From NCBI GenBank assembly GCA_025531455.1, contig JAMYHL010000164.1:1-20184 (forward strand): a stretch of 20,184 nucleotides of DNA, in the 5' to 3' direction. Each line of letters begins with the position of its first letter. Position 1 is the first letter of the stretch. The translations under genes and the position numbers were made by a program. Below, one piece after another: positions 1 through 10,193 of the stretch. The notes beneath the pieces are model-generated. The model did not search any database and was not told the DNA's origin. It saw only the letters and a list, made by a program, of their open reading frames with translations. The DNA is from Apiotrichum sp. Y4204. Its lineage: Eukaryota > Basidiomycota > Tremellomycetes > Trichosporonales > Trichosporonaceae.

Positions 1-40
1 GCCCCCCCCCCCCCCGGGGGGGGGCGCGCGCCCCGGGGGG
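1..40. repeat. GC homopolymer block at window edge
   Basis: A run of 14 C (2-15) is followed directly by 9 G (16-24), a short CG alternation, then 4 C and 6 G. The block is nearly self-complementary, so it could fold into a hairpin. It lies at the very edge of the window, where such runs often reflect a contig end or sequencing error. A genuine G-quadruplex-prone tract is also possible. Confidence 0.7.
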
Positions 41-3000
41 CAGGACGAGTGAGCAGAGGGAGGGAAAACCCGAGGGAAGGTGAGGGAAGGCAGCGAGGCG
101 GTGCGCGCAAGTGCACACAAAGTGCGGGGAATGGGAGGCAAAAAGGAGGGGTAAAAGGAGGGGGGGGAAGGGGGGAGTGCCACTCTCGGGCGTTCATGAG
201 AGGGGAAATCACAGTTTACCCCTCGTACCCCCCCCCCCCTTAATCACTCAGACCACTCAAGCGCTCAGGCTCACAGACTCCCCAAGCTCTCGAGTTCTCA
301 CTCTGAAGCGCTCACTACACCGAGACCTCCACTGTGTACGACAGGCACAGCATACTGACTGCATTCTGCAAACTATCAGTCAATATCGGCGCCCGTCCGC
401 TGTTGATGTCCCGCTCAGTTGTTCTGCCCTTCGGGGCCAACAATCCCTGCGCTATTTCCCGGCGACTTTACGTTCGGGCTATCGGGCCAGTGAGAGAGGC
501 AGCAAAGCAGAGAGGCCCTCAGCAAGAGCACGCCAGAACAAGGCCTGAATCACGCAAACAAGCGCACAATGGGAGAGCCAGAGAGAGGGGACCAGAGGCG
601 CAGCGGCGCAGAGGAAATGCATCTTTGCATCTTGGCTCAAAAGGGGCGCACAGGGTCTCAGATGTAATGGTATGAACAAGATGTCAGGGGTGGAGGAGGG
701 TGGGGGGAACGAGTGAGAAGAGATCTCAGATAGCTCGGAGGCATGAAACCAGAGGTGTGGAAGAGGCACCAGACAATATATGCCAATCTGAAAATCCCAA
801 AAACAGACCAGTAGTTTTTGCTGCATTTTTTTTTTTCCAAGCGTCAGGTCAACATTCCTGGGTTTATATCACGTCAGGCTCTAAGGCCAGGCGGAAAAGC
901 AGAGACACAAGCTCCCAACCAATGCCTGTCGGGACACGCCGCTTGCGTAGCGCCTCAACGACAGGACCAAGAGGACAGAGCGCGGCGAGGATCCGGCGAG
1001 GCGCCCAGTCGCACTCAGTGGCTGTTGATAGTCTGGTTGAGAGTTGCGGATTGTCCGGAGGGCGTGAAGGGCACAGAAAAAAGGCGGGGACCTTGTTCCT
1101 GGCAGCTTCTCCCATTATTAGCTTGGTCTGTCCCCGCAAACCCTCTCAAGCTCTCAATGCCTTTCTTCACTCTCAAAGAGGAAATAGCCTCCCAGATCGC
1201 TCCGTCTTTCCTGTGGGGTTAAAGTATTCGGGATATCCTGAATTAAGGGGCAACCGCCAGCCAGCAAACACCCAGCAGGAGCAGAATCCGAGGTTTGGCT
1301 TCAACCTTCACGAGCCCGAGTTACTCACCCCCAGAGGGTAGATGACGCCACCAATGCATACTTTATCTCTTCCCCCCTGCTTTTTGGGCGGCTAGATTCT
1401 TGTGATGGTACTGGGATTGGCGGGTCACATGACCACTTGTTGTTCTTCCACCTTCTTGCTCTTGCTCCGCGCCTCTGGTACTTTGTCTCCCTCTGCTCCT
1501 CCGCTTTCTCCCCTGCCCTTCGGCCCTCCACTCCTCTCCCCTGCAATGTTCGTCATCCCGTCATCGGAAATTGCATTTTACCCCCGCGGGGTCGTAGCTA
1601 TCCGCCGTTTCGAACATCTTCTAATGGATCGTTCGCCCCTCGCCCCAGGAGCTTCCTATTTTTAACAGTCGTAATCGTAATCTTCCAGCACATCCGGAGG
1701 AGAGTACCTGACCAAAGACCAAAGGGCCAAAAGGGTGAAGACGACCGACCGCGGAGCAAGAGAGGATGCACAGGGCCGTGCAGGACATGTTCCGGAGATG
1801 GGACGACTTTCCCTTCTCAATTACCCCTTGCCCCTCTGGCCCCCTGCCTCGGCCCGGGTTAACCAAGACAGGTGTATCAGGGACACACCGAGTGACCCCG
1901 CCCGGAGTCAGGCTAGTGCCCGTGGCGCCAGAGGAGCCCCGGGCCGACACACCGGCGGCGCTCCCCGCCGCTGGGTGCTTCTCACACCCCTGGCTAGAGC
2001 CTTGCCAGCCTGGCTGCGAGAACTCTTTGTCAGAGAGTCGGACAGACTGCCGAAATGGTATTTGCACACACTTTCAGTGTCACAGACAGCCGTGCACGTG
2101 ACGGAGCGTGATGTGGGGAGGGCGGAGGTCCCCAGATAGACCAGGTACGCAGGTACGCCCAGCCAACCAGTCAAGTCACCGGATCACACAATTGTTGGGT
2201 CCACGCACCGCAGACCGCGTCGCGCATTCCATCGTGGATCATGGATCATGGAACAGAGGAACCCTGCCGGCACTGGATATCTGGACGCCGAGACAACACC
2301 ATGCGGTTAAACTTCCACGTCGCCATGCGGGGACCCACGGATGGGGAGGACCCGAGACGCCAGCAACGCCAGTTCGTTATCTGCTATCGTGCTCGTGCTA
2401 TCGGTATCCGTTTGGCGCTTGCATGATAGCACAGCAATTAGGAAATCTCTCTGGATATCTGGCGCTCGGGGGTCCTTGCACGACAGCAGGTAGAGGCGTG
2501 CGGCGTATCCGCGCAACCGCGGAGCCGCGAAGCATGTTCCACTCTTGTGGGTTCGCAACGAAAATCACTCACATCCGAGGTCCCTGCACCTTTTACAACA
2601 ACGACCGACCCCTGTGCCAGCTGTGTGCCCTGTGCTGCTGATCGCAAAGTACGCTAGTGAGCGACACTAGTAGGCGATCAAAGCTGCGGATGGACGATCA
2701 GCACTGAAGTGTGTGCTGCGAATCAGCGACTGATGACTTTTGTCCTTCCTGAGATCCTGAGACTGGCGAAGGTTACTGGATTACGGTTCACTGGATCACA
2801 GAATCGTGCTCACATGTTCACCGGACCGACGTTTTGAGAAGGCCAGAAGGTGCAATGAGTGGACGCTTAGTGGACGATCACGAGCAACATGAAAGATGCG
2901 ATGAGCTCGAACGCAACACCAGCATCCGTGGAATGTTGACTCACCGCGTCGGCGCCGCGGTCCTCGGTACCGGGTACTCGGTACTCTGCGCTCCGTGCTG

Positions 3001-3743
3001 CGCGTATCTACCCGTCACCTTATGGCTTTGATATCCGATGCTACTCACATATCCGATGCTACTCACCGCCACTGGCCTAAAGCGCTCCAATTGAGTCGTT
3101 CACTTTGGACGGTTCACCCCGTGTCCTCATGATGAGCCCTTCTGCTGCTTTGCTGCTGGCCACTGCGCCTGCAGGAACAAGCAGCGATTAATCCAGTCAA
3201 CTGAGCAAGCTGATCAACTGAAAGACGACTGCCACTTGTGGAATACACAGTCTCGCATGATCGCACAGCTGGCGAGTGACGGCAGATGCGGAGTGAACTT
3301 GCTTTGGTGCTTTCGCGGTCACAGGTATCAGGCTCACTAGCTCACCACAGTCACTGCACGTCTCATGCCCTGAGCTAAGAGTACGGGTGAAAAGGTTGCG
3401 ATGAGATGCTTGGGAGATTGCAATCGGTGTCTGTCGTGATTCGTTGCTCGGCGATTTGAAGGACAGAGGCCAATGAAGCGGCTGTAGTAGTTCAGGAGGA
3501 CGACTGTTGAACGAAAAGAAGTCAGTCACGACGTCACCTACTGCCCTGTCAACTGCAATGTTAAACGTATTGCAAAAAGAAGTGCATACCCCGCCGGTCG
3601 ACTTTTAAATAAGTGGACGTGTACGTGCAATGTGGTGGATAGTGGTATCTCTGATAGGGGAGGGGGGAAGGGGTGGGACGTTGAACATAAAACGGCGCTT
3701 AAGGCATGCTGTGCTGCTGTTGCTGATTCGGCATCGGACGTGT
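41..3743. other. Gene-poor left region
   Basis: I find no convincing gene here on either strand. Open frames are short, do not join through plausible introns, and match no family I recognise. The region holds a C run (228-239), a T run (826-836), and a pyrimidine-rich stretch (about 1436-1545) that ends in an ATG at 1546 opening a 39-codon frame. That arrangement resembles a leader, but nothing recognisable follows. From about 2160 to 3260 it is rich in GATC tetramers, and it contains an 18-bp tandem duplication. An E-box-like CACGTG lies near 2095. The right end should contain the 3' untranslated region of the minus-strand gene at 3782-4453. Confidence 0.55.
3031..3066. repeat. 18-bp perfect tandem duplication
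   Basis: The 18-mer atatccgatgctactcac occurs twice head to tail (3031-3048 and 3049-3066) with no mismatch. It lies in gene-poor DNA. It is most simply a replication-slippage duplication. Confidence 0.95.
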
Positions 3744-3781
3744 CTGCTCCCAGTCAGCACACTCGGGAACGGGTTACTTAC
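3744..3781 (-). other. Probable 38-nt intron immediately after a stop codon
   Basis: On the minus strand the stop codon TAG of the 3782-4453 gene is followed at once by GTAAGT, a perfect donor. A CTGAC branch-site motif (complement of 3753-3757) lies 8 bases before a CAG that ends at 3744. Length, donor and branch spacing match the introns of CTF18 and ELP4 in this window. Splicing would leave the protein unchanged and place the stop codon as the last three bases of an exon. Confidence 0.5.
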
Positions 3782-4453
3782 CTAAGGCCCATTAATGAGC
3801 AGCATCTCCATAGCGCACTCCAAGTCGGCAAGGACGAGTCGGTTTCGCTCAACGTTGGGCTCCTTGCGGAGTAAGCGCTTCGTCCTCATCTGGAGATTGA
3901 GGAGGCGATCAAGTTGCTCGGCAACGATTTTTTCCGTGCGCGTCAGTTTGCGCTCGAAATGGGTTTCCGTTTGCTGTCCGTCGAGCATTATGGCGTTCAA
4001 GTCCTCGGTAACGTCCTCGTCACTCTCGAGAATGACAGCTAGCTTGACTAGCTTCAGGCGCTTGACGCGCGGAGCGCCAGACTCCTTGTCCTCGTCTTCG
4101 TCGTGGGGGCTCTCGATTTCGTCCGTCGCTTTGCGCTTGAGATCATTCGTCAAGGACCTGGTCCTGACATGAGAGATCGTGGGTTGGGGAATCGTAACTT
4201 GAGGGATAAGTGGAAGTTGAGTCTTGGGCTTTGGCGGTTGAAGGTGAAGCACAGTCTTGTTCGTGCATTGCACGCCAACAATCTCAAGCACTAACGTGTC
4301 TGGCTCAATTTCGACGGCCTGACGAGGCTTGTCGGCCAGGTCGGTGATGGCGTCGGTCCCGGACTTATCCTTGGGCGCCGTCTTGATCTTCTTGGCAGGT
4401 TGCGCGCTCTCGTGAGCCGGCGAGATTCGTTTGGCGGAACGTGTGACGGGCAT
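3782..4453 (-). CDS. Hypothetical basic/acidic nuclear-type protein, 223 aa
   Basis: I do not recognise the family. It is a single uninterrupted frame. The N-terminus is basic (MPVTRSAKR, with several Lys/Arg clusters such as PAKKIKTAPK), consistent with nuclear localisation. An acidic patch, SPHDEDEDKES, lies near residues 115-125 and is followed by the basic PRVKRLKLVK. The last 60 residues are charged and leucine-rich, likely an alpha-helical or coiled-coil segment (EKIVAEQLDRLLNLQ onward). The start is the first Met of the frame and is preceded on the minus strand by a pyrimidine-rich leader. The gene is divergent from the basic protein at 5072. The stop codon abuts a perfect splice donor. 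Charge and helix assignments are read directly; nuclear location is inference. Confidence 0.6.
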   Translation of the reverse strand: MPVTRSAKRISPAHESAQPAKKIKTAPKDKSGTDAITDLADKPRQAVEIEPDTLVLEIVGVQCTNKTVLHLQPPKPKTQLPLIPQVTIPQPTISHVRTRSLTNDLKRKATDEIESPHDEDEDKESGAPRVKRLKLVKLAVILESDEDVTEDLNAIMLDGQQTETHFERKLTRTEKIVAEQLDRLLNLQMRTKRLLRKEPNVERNRLVLADLECAMEMLLINGP

Positions 4454-5071
4454 GATGCGGTCGTGTTTGTGTCAAGTGTGGAGAGTTACGGTTATCGCCA
4501 CCGGAACGGTGGTCGTGTGAATGACCTGAAGTGACAATGCCGAGGGCCGAGGAAGGATGGAGACAAGAAGAGAGGTGGATGGGCTGCAAACACGGAATGA
4601 CTACTGTATGTTGAGAAATAAGAGACGTGGGAAAAAGAATGAAAGAACAAACCTTTTGGGATCTTGGGACGAACGAAGTGGATCAAGTGGAAGGGAGGGA
4701 TCAGTGGAATTGGGTTGATTGCGATTGTCGGCGTCGCGCCAGATAGCCAGCTGCCAGACTGCCCAAACCAGCTCATCAGTTCTAGGCGATCTCGGCCTTA
4801 CTGCGCACCGTCAGTCCAGTCACCTCTGTTCCACAGCTGCATATGTCCTCAATGATCAGCATCCAGTCACCCGATTTGGCGCCATCTCGCATCAGATTCG
4901 CGTTGAGCAATGGTGTTGAAATATCCTTTCTTCTGTTTGTCTTCTTCCATTTGTAGATTGAGCCCTCATCGCGTCCTCTTATATATAAACCGTCATCTTC
5001 CCATTGCACTCCAGGCCTCGTCGATCCTCACCACTCCGCGCCTACTCCCGCAGGAAGTGTCCTTCGCCTCC
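4454..5071. promoter_or_regulatory. Divergent promoter region with TATA box
   Basis: This 618-bp spacer separates divergent start codons. A TATATATAAA element at 4980-4989 lies about 83-92 bases before the plus-strand ATG at 5072 and supports that weakly coding gene. The minus-strand side (about 4500-4660) is pyrimidine-rich on the minus strand, typical of leaders in this window. I see no clear TATA box for the minus-strand gene. Confidence 0.5.
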
Positions 5072-5329
5072 ATGCCGGTCGCAAAGACCAGGAAGCGCGC
5101 CTCGAAGAAGAATCTGTACCCGAAGGAGGACAGAAAAATCCGAGAACCAGAAGGACATGCTTGCAGAGACGTCAAAGGTCAAGACGTGAACAAGACGACC
5201 AGAACAACTCACGGCACCGCCGCGACTCGACGCAAAGCTATTAACGACCTGCTGTCGCGAGCAGAGGTGCTCATGCACCACTCAGCCGGAGCTGGATCCA
5301 GACGCAGAGAAAGGCTAAGAGGCTGGTAA
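5072..5329 (+). CDS. Hypothetical small basic protein, 86 aa (or about 100 aa if spliced)
   Basis: I do not recognise the family. The start at 5072 follows a strong TATA box by about 85 bases and a pyrimidine-rich leader. The N-terminus is highly basic (MPVAKTRKRASKKNLYPKE), resembling the neighbouring MPV/MPP-starting proteins. Unspliced, the frame ends at 5329. A possible 35-nt intron (5267-5301, weak GTGCTC donor, TCCAG acceptor) would join residues ending LLSRAE to TQRKAKRLVNRAEEIAASES and make one continuous charged helix, with the stop at 5407-5409. The helix continuity favours splicing; the poor donor argues against it. Nuclear role is inference from charge only. Confidence 0.4.
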   Translation: MPVAKTRKRASKKNLYPKEDRKIREPEGHACRDVKGQDVNKTTRTTHGTAATRRKAINDLLSRAEVLMHHSAGAGSRRRERLRGW

Positions 5330-5806
5330 ATCGGGCCGAAGAGATCGCCGCGAGCGAGAGCCAGTATGGGGGATTTTTATCATTACCCTGTAGTACATAC
5401 CTTAGCTGACGCGAGGCAGAATCGGCATCGCGCATCGATCGGCCGCTCACAAGTTTTCACAAAACGCGACCCAATTCTTCGAGCTCTCAACCTTTATGCT
5501 CTTTCTCTAGCTCTCCAGAGACACCCTCACAGACTATTTACGTCTCTTGTAATGAAGAATCACCCCCGAGGACGCGTCGATAGTACGATGTATCAGACCA
5601 GTTTGCATCCATATATGACATGTGCGATTAGTGCTTTCTTTGGTGCAGCCCAACGCGACTGACTTTTATTATTCGCCACACTCGATCACTTTGTTTTCAT
5701 TCCATTCTCCTGTTTTTGCCACCCTCACCACCTACCCCGTCACTTGTCCCGCCCTCATCCCCACCCTCCGTGCACCCCCAACTCCCCAATCCTCACCTGA
5801 TCCGTC
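5330..5806. other. Spacer between two plus-strand orphan genes
   Basis: It holds a 98-codon open frame (5366-5662) of ordinary composition with no recognisable domain. That frame could be joined to the upstream gene by a 39-nt GTAAAT...CAG intron, but the intron lacks a branch motif, so I do not call it. From about 5690 to 5806 the plus strand is strongly pyrimidine-rich, as expected for the leader of the next gene. Confidence 0.4.
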
Positions 5807-6469
5807 ATGCCACCCGTACTCAGGCCGCGGCGCGAACCCGGCCCTCACGGTGTAAAGCGCAAAGCCGAGCCGGAACCACTGGACGTCAAGCCCCAACTGC
5901 AAGACACAACTGTCCTCGAGCGCGCTGTAAGGCCCAATAAACGCGCCCGCTCCCCCAAGACCGTCCTCAAGGCTTCCTTTAAGACCGCCAAGAGCACGCC
6001 TTCCGCTGATCTTCATCCCCCCGGCGTTACCGCTCCCGTCGACTCCACCGTTGAGGTCAAACCCACCATCGCCACTAGAGCCGCCTTGCCCGATCCTCAA
6101 CGCGCCGCATTTATCCGCGACCGTCTTCTCGAGCTGAAGCGCCAGGAGGATACGCACAAGAACGAGTTAAGGCGCCTGCAGCTGGACAATGAGGGGTACG
6201 ACAGGTTGATTCAGTGGCTGTGGGAGCAAAGCCGCCAATGCACCACAATTCTTGAGGAATTGACGGTGATTAGGGCTGAGCGCGATGAGCTGCTTGTTGA
6301 GCAGCGCGGTGCTTGTACGTTGTTTCAGTGGTTGTTTGCTGATGGCAGAATGTTTCGCAGTAAACGCCTATTACGGCCCTTTACGACCCTCTCGGACTCA
6401 CGACGTGTACCGTGCCCTCAACCCTGCGTTTATTCTACTGTCTATACACCTGTGCTCTTCGTAGCATGA
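5807..6469 (+). CDS. Hypothetical charged helical protein, 220 aa (or 169 aa if spliced)
   Basis: I do not recognise the family. The N-terminal half is basic and proline-rich (MPPVLRPRREPG, VKRKAEPE, RPNKRARSPK), suggesting nuclear localisation. Residues about 100-165 form a charged helix with coiled-coil character (RLLELKRQEDTHKNELRRLQ, then EELTVIRAERDELLVEQ). The longest frame ends at 6469, but its last 51 residues look non-coding. A good 34-nt intron candidate (6315-6348, GTACGT donor, CTGAT branch, GCAG acceptor) would create a stop codon across the junction, giving 169 aa ending EQRGA. A pyrimidine-rich leader precedes the ATG. It converges with CTF18 206 bases downstream. Confidence 0.55.
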   Translation: MPPVLRPRREPGPHGVKRKAEPEPLDVKPQLQDTTVLERAVRPNKRARSPKTVLKASFKTAKSTPSADLHPPGVTAPVDSTVEVKPTIATRAALPDPQRAAFIRDRLLELKRQEDTHKNELRRLQLDNEGYDRLIQWLWEQSRQCTTILEELTVIRAERDELLVEQRGACTLFQWLFADGRMFRSKRLLRPFTTLSDSRRVPCPQPCVYSTVYTPVLFVA

Positions 6470-6675
6470 CTCCATATGCGACACCCATCACACCTCTAAG
6501 CAACGTGACACCGATTGACATGGCCCAGCTAACCGCCACTAGTGCCATTGATTCCTTTAACCGTTGCTTGTTCGCCAAGTTTCACATTCACGGCCCCACA
6601 CCGGTCCACATTTACTCCGCTAACATTCACTCCACAACATTCAGCAAATGCACTCATATCGGCACCTCATACAGA

Positions 6676-9600
6676 CTACAAGAACGAACTCATCTTAGCC
6701 GGCTTGCGAACAGCCGCCGACGAGCCCTCGTTAAACTTGTATTTCACCTTGAACCGCTTTGGCGGCGGCGCAATCGGCGCATCAGAAACTGTAGCGCGAA
6801 TGGATTTTTGGACATTTGAGGTTTAGGCAGATCACAATTGATGGTTTTGACGAGCAGGCAAAAGTCCAGCATTGAGAACAGGCAAAGTTGAGCGAGGTGG
6901 GGAACGAACGAGTCCAGTAACGGTCGATTGTCATGGTCATTTTTTAGTGTCGATTGGCGCAATCGGAGATTTATGTCCTCGTGTCAGCATTCCGCACCCT
7001 GTGGAATGGCCGTGTCTCGGGATGGACGGCGATCCCCAGTTCACGGCCAGACTAGCACGCACCTTCTGCCTCGGAGACGACAGGCGGCGCCTTGATCCGT
7101 CCGAAAAAGTCGCGCGACGCTGCAGCCGGCGTGTCGTCCTTCTGGCCGGATCCCATGCCCGAGCGCGTCGCATCATACTGCTGCGCAAGCGACTCGGCCG
7201 TAACTCCGCCCTCCGTCTCGGCGCCGGCCTGCCCACGTCGCCGTGCAATTTCGGCATCCATCTGCTTGTTAACACTCGGCGTTCGCCGACACCCTACTGT
7301 ACTTACCGCCTGAGCAACCAGCTGTCGCACCGCAAACCGCGACGCATTGACGTCGCCTGCCCTCTTTCCATCGTAGTGAATAAAGACGTCAATAGCACTG
7401 GAATGCGTCAGCTCGAACTTCGCGCTGAAGCTGACTCACGGCTCGAGACGCATCATTAGCTGGCCGTCTTCCAACTTGTCCTGCCAGAACCGCAGGCCAA
7501 GAGGAATCATGAGCTCAACCAAACGGGCAAGCACGCGCCGCTCATTCTCCTTGACAATGTTGGCATTAACCTGACGTCAGCATTTGAAGCGTGTGTGGGT
7601 CCCCAGAATGATTTCATGGGCGAAAAGCCAGCTCACAGGTTTCAGAGGGGGCGAAATGATGCGCATAAGCAACGGGATGAGCTCGACCAGGGCACCCTGG
7701 GACGAGAACAACGACCGCAGCGATGGGGGTACAGACGCGAGGAGGGCGCTCGCAATTTCCTCGTTCCCAATTCGAGCCTGGTATGCCTGGCGGGTCAGTT
7801 TTGCCGCGAAAACTATACACCCACCTCATAATCCGCTTTGGGCCACTCCGCCGGACGGGCGGCGTTGGCTGGTGCGGCAAAGTGCGAGTACCACGGAACG
7901 ATGGCGTAGGGCAGGTACGCCATGAGCTCAAACTCCATGTGCTCCGAGACACGGCCGGAGAGACGGTCGTAGTATGCTACCCAGTCGTGTAGCCGGCAGA
8001 CGTTGGATAAACTTGCGTCGAGCGGCTTGAGGTTTGGGTAGTGCTCAAAGCAGCCCTGCATGACACGGTCGTACTCGCCACATGCTTGAACCATGAACGC
8101 TAGTCGGTCGACATAGCGACCGTTGTCGATGCCGAGCTGTTTGCGCTTCTGCTTGGCGGCCATCGGGGCAAACAGATTGTTCCACACGGTCTGTACCGTC
8201 GTCCCGCTGTCTTTTGATCCCACAGCAGCGGTCTTAATGTCGTCCTGCGTCACCACCGGCGTCTTGTACTTTATAAACTGCGAGTAAGTGATTGTTCCAG
8301 CTTGGGGAGTCTGGTAACTGCCTCATGTCTACCCACCTGCAGCGTATTTAAACAGCTACGCAAATCACCCGTGGTAATGTCGACGAGCGAGCTCAGTACG
8401 CGGCGGTCCGCCGTTAGGCTCTCGCGCTCGCAGATATGCCGCAGCCGCTGGACGATGAAGTCGGACTGCGGTTTCTTGAAACGGACGATACGCGCAAAGG
8501 GACGCAGTGGACGGAGCGCCGGCGCGTACAGGTCGTTACAGATGCAAATGATCGGCCGGCGGAGGACCTGTGCAGAAGTATTTGCTGTCATCAGCGGGAC
8601 AAACCTAACGGACAGCTTCCTCAAACGACTTACACTTCTTCTTGGCCGGGACGTCCTGAATCAGTTTAATCAAGCTGCGTACAAAGCTCTGCGGTGTCAG
8701 CTTTGGTCGAACGTTAGCTCACCGTATCGCCGCCACCGCTGGCACCATCGATCTCGTCGATGACCACACATGTCGGGATGCCTCCTGCGCCAATGCCGGA
8801 GCCTGCGTCGATAGCATTCTTGATACGTGTTGTCACTGTTGCTGCTGAACGGTCATCGGACGCGTTGATCTCTAGTGTACGATAGCCAGCTTGGCGCGCG
8901 AGGACATGTGCCACAGTCGTCTTTCCGTATCCTGGTGGTCCCGAGAGCAGGAGGACACGATCGCGAGGCCGCCCAAGCGGATCCACCTGTCGTGAGTTAG
9001 ACGCGTTGCATCGTGCAACTCACAAACTGGTTCTCCTCCTCTGCCTTGCGCTTCTTCGGTGGTATGCGCTTGAACACGCACTTATCCCACTCCTTGATCC
9101 ATTTGATCACCTCACGATGGACTCGCTAGGTAATCAGCACTGGTACACCTCGCATTATAGACTCACGTCGTCGCCGACAAGATCGGTAAACTTCTTGGGA
9201 CGGTACTTGTCGACCCACATTATCATCGAGTGCTTGACCTTCACAGTCGTGGGGAGCTCGCTCTGCATCTCTCGCTCCATCCTGGACGGTCAGCTGATAC
9301 AGGACACACGGCCAGCTGAGATGAAAAAGCTCACCGCATCGCCGTCTCCCGGGACCGCAGCTCATCCACCTCCTGGAGAAGCTTGTGTAGTGGCGTAGAC
9401 AAGAGCGCCAGTGGTCCGTCGGAAGTAGCGTTTGAGAGATCAATAGGTGCACGCTTGGGGTGTTTCCTCGAGAACATGACATGGTCGCCATTCGCCGTGG
9501 CAGCTCGCACGCGAGGAATAACGCGCCCAATATCGTCATAGATTTCTTTTGAAAGATCAACAATGGGAGGCGGGGTGAGCGACGGCGACCGCCCGCGCGG

Positions 9601-10117
9601 CCGTGCATGGCGGGAAGACGATGCTTCGGCGTCTGAGGTCAGTGATGTAGTGGCAAGGACACGCACTGTTGGTCTCCGGGATGACCGGCATACCAAAGTC
9701 AAAGTCGGCTTCAAAGAGACCTGGTCCGGAGCCCGATCCGGAGGCCTCCGGCATATCGAACATGGACGCGCCAAGGCTGAATCCATTCGACGCGCCGGAC
9801 CCGTTAGGTACGGATCCATTGGGTTTGGAGACCGAGGCAGAGCCATTCGACTTGGGACTAGGCGGGATGGCCGTGGGTTCCTTCTCGCGTCGCTTGCCCT
9901 CTATCTCAAGTTTCCGCGCGACGCTCTCCATCTCCGCCGCCTCAGCCTCCCTAATGAGGTCGTCAAAGTCCGGTTCCTCCTCCTCTGGCGGGGGTGGTGG
10001 CGACGAGGGCGGAAACGCGTTCAGCGCGGCCAGCGGGGACCCATTGCTGCCGTTACCGAGCGGCGTATTTGCCGCTGGCTCAAAGTCGAACAAATCGCTT
10101 GGCTCAAAGACCGCCAT
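6676..10117 (-). CDS. CTF18: Ctf18, large subunit of the alternative PCNA clamp loader, 889 aa, 13 exons
   Basis: Ctf18 replaces Rfc1 in the Ctf18-RFC complex (with Rfc2-5, Dcc1 and Ctf8), which loads PCNA and supports sister chromatid cohesion in the nucleus. Exons, in minus order: 10117-9667, 9632-9335, 9281-9167, 9125-9024, 8986-8723, 8688-8634, 8584-8337, 8277-7825, 7786-7637, 7570-7440, 7397-7307, 7261-7063, 6788-6676. All phases agree, giving 2670 nt. Residues 1-230 are Ser/Pro-rich. The clamp-loader motif WVDKYRPKKFTDLVGD lies near 271-286, Walker A GPPGYGKT at 338-345 and Walker B VVIDEID at 396-402. The NASDDRSA and IICICNDLYAPALR blocks are typical of Ctf18, not Rfc1. The last exon carries the conserved tail RFKVKYKFNEGSSAAVRKP, which in yeast Ctf18 binds Ctf8-Dcc1. 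Start context CCACCATGG is strong. Introns are 34-66 nt except the last, 274 nt. Confidence 0.95.
6789..7062 (-). other. Exceptionally long last intron of CTF18 (274 nt)
   Basis: The donor GTGCGT (after 7063) and acceptor CTACAG (before 6788) keep frame into the conserved C-terminal exon. The other eleven CTF18 introns are 34-66 nt. No CTRAY branch motif lies close to this acceptor, unlike nearly all the others. A CTGACACGAG signal 80 nt into the intron gives an alternative acceptor. I saw no clear C/D or H/ACA snoRNA boxes inside. Confidence 0.6.
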
Positions 10118-10187
10118 GGTGGTGTGCAAAGGGGCTGTGGGTTGATGTCGACGAGAAAGCAACGTTTCGCGTCGATATTTGTTTTCG

Positions 10188-10193
10188 ACGCGT
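10188..10193. promoter_or_regulatory. MCB-like ACGCGT element upstream of CTF18
   Basis: A palindromic ACGCGT lies 71 bases upstream of the CTF18 start codon, with TTTCGCG nearby at 10165-10171. ACGCGT is the binding site of the MBF/DSC1 factors that drive G1/S transcription of replication genes in yeasts. The match is exact; function here is inferred from the gene it precedes. Confidence 0.5.

Noticed and set aside
1402..1665. Possible short gene starting at 1546 after a pyrimidine-rich leader
   Set aside because: Only 39 codons follow the ATG, no convincing intron extends it, and nothing recognisable lies downstream.
2108..2641. 177-codon plus-strand open frame
   Set aside because: Composition is rich in Cys, His, Arg and Thr without domain pattern, and there is no leader or TATA box. 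It looks like chance in GC-rich DNA.
5366..5662. 98-codon frame as a second exon of the 5072 gene
   Set aside because: The joining 39-nt intron candidate (GTAAAT donor) has no CTRAY branch motif, and the frame shows no domain.
6789..7062. Intron-encoded snoRNA in the long CTF18 intron
   Set aside because: No paired C/D boxes with terminal stem and no clear H/ACA hairpin arrangement could be seen by eye.
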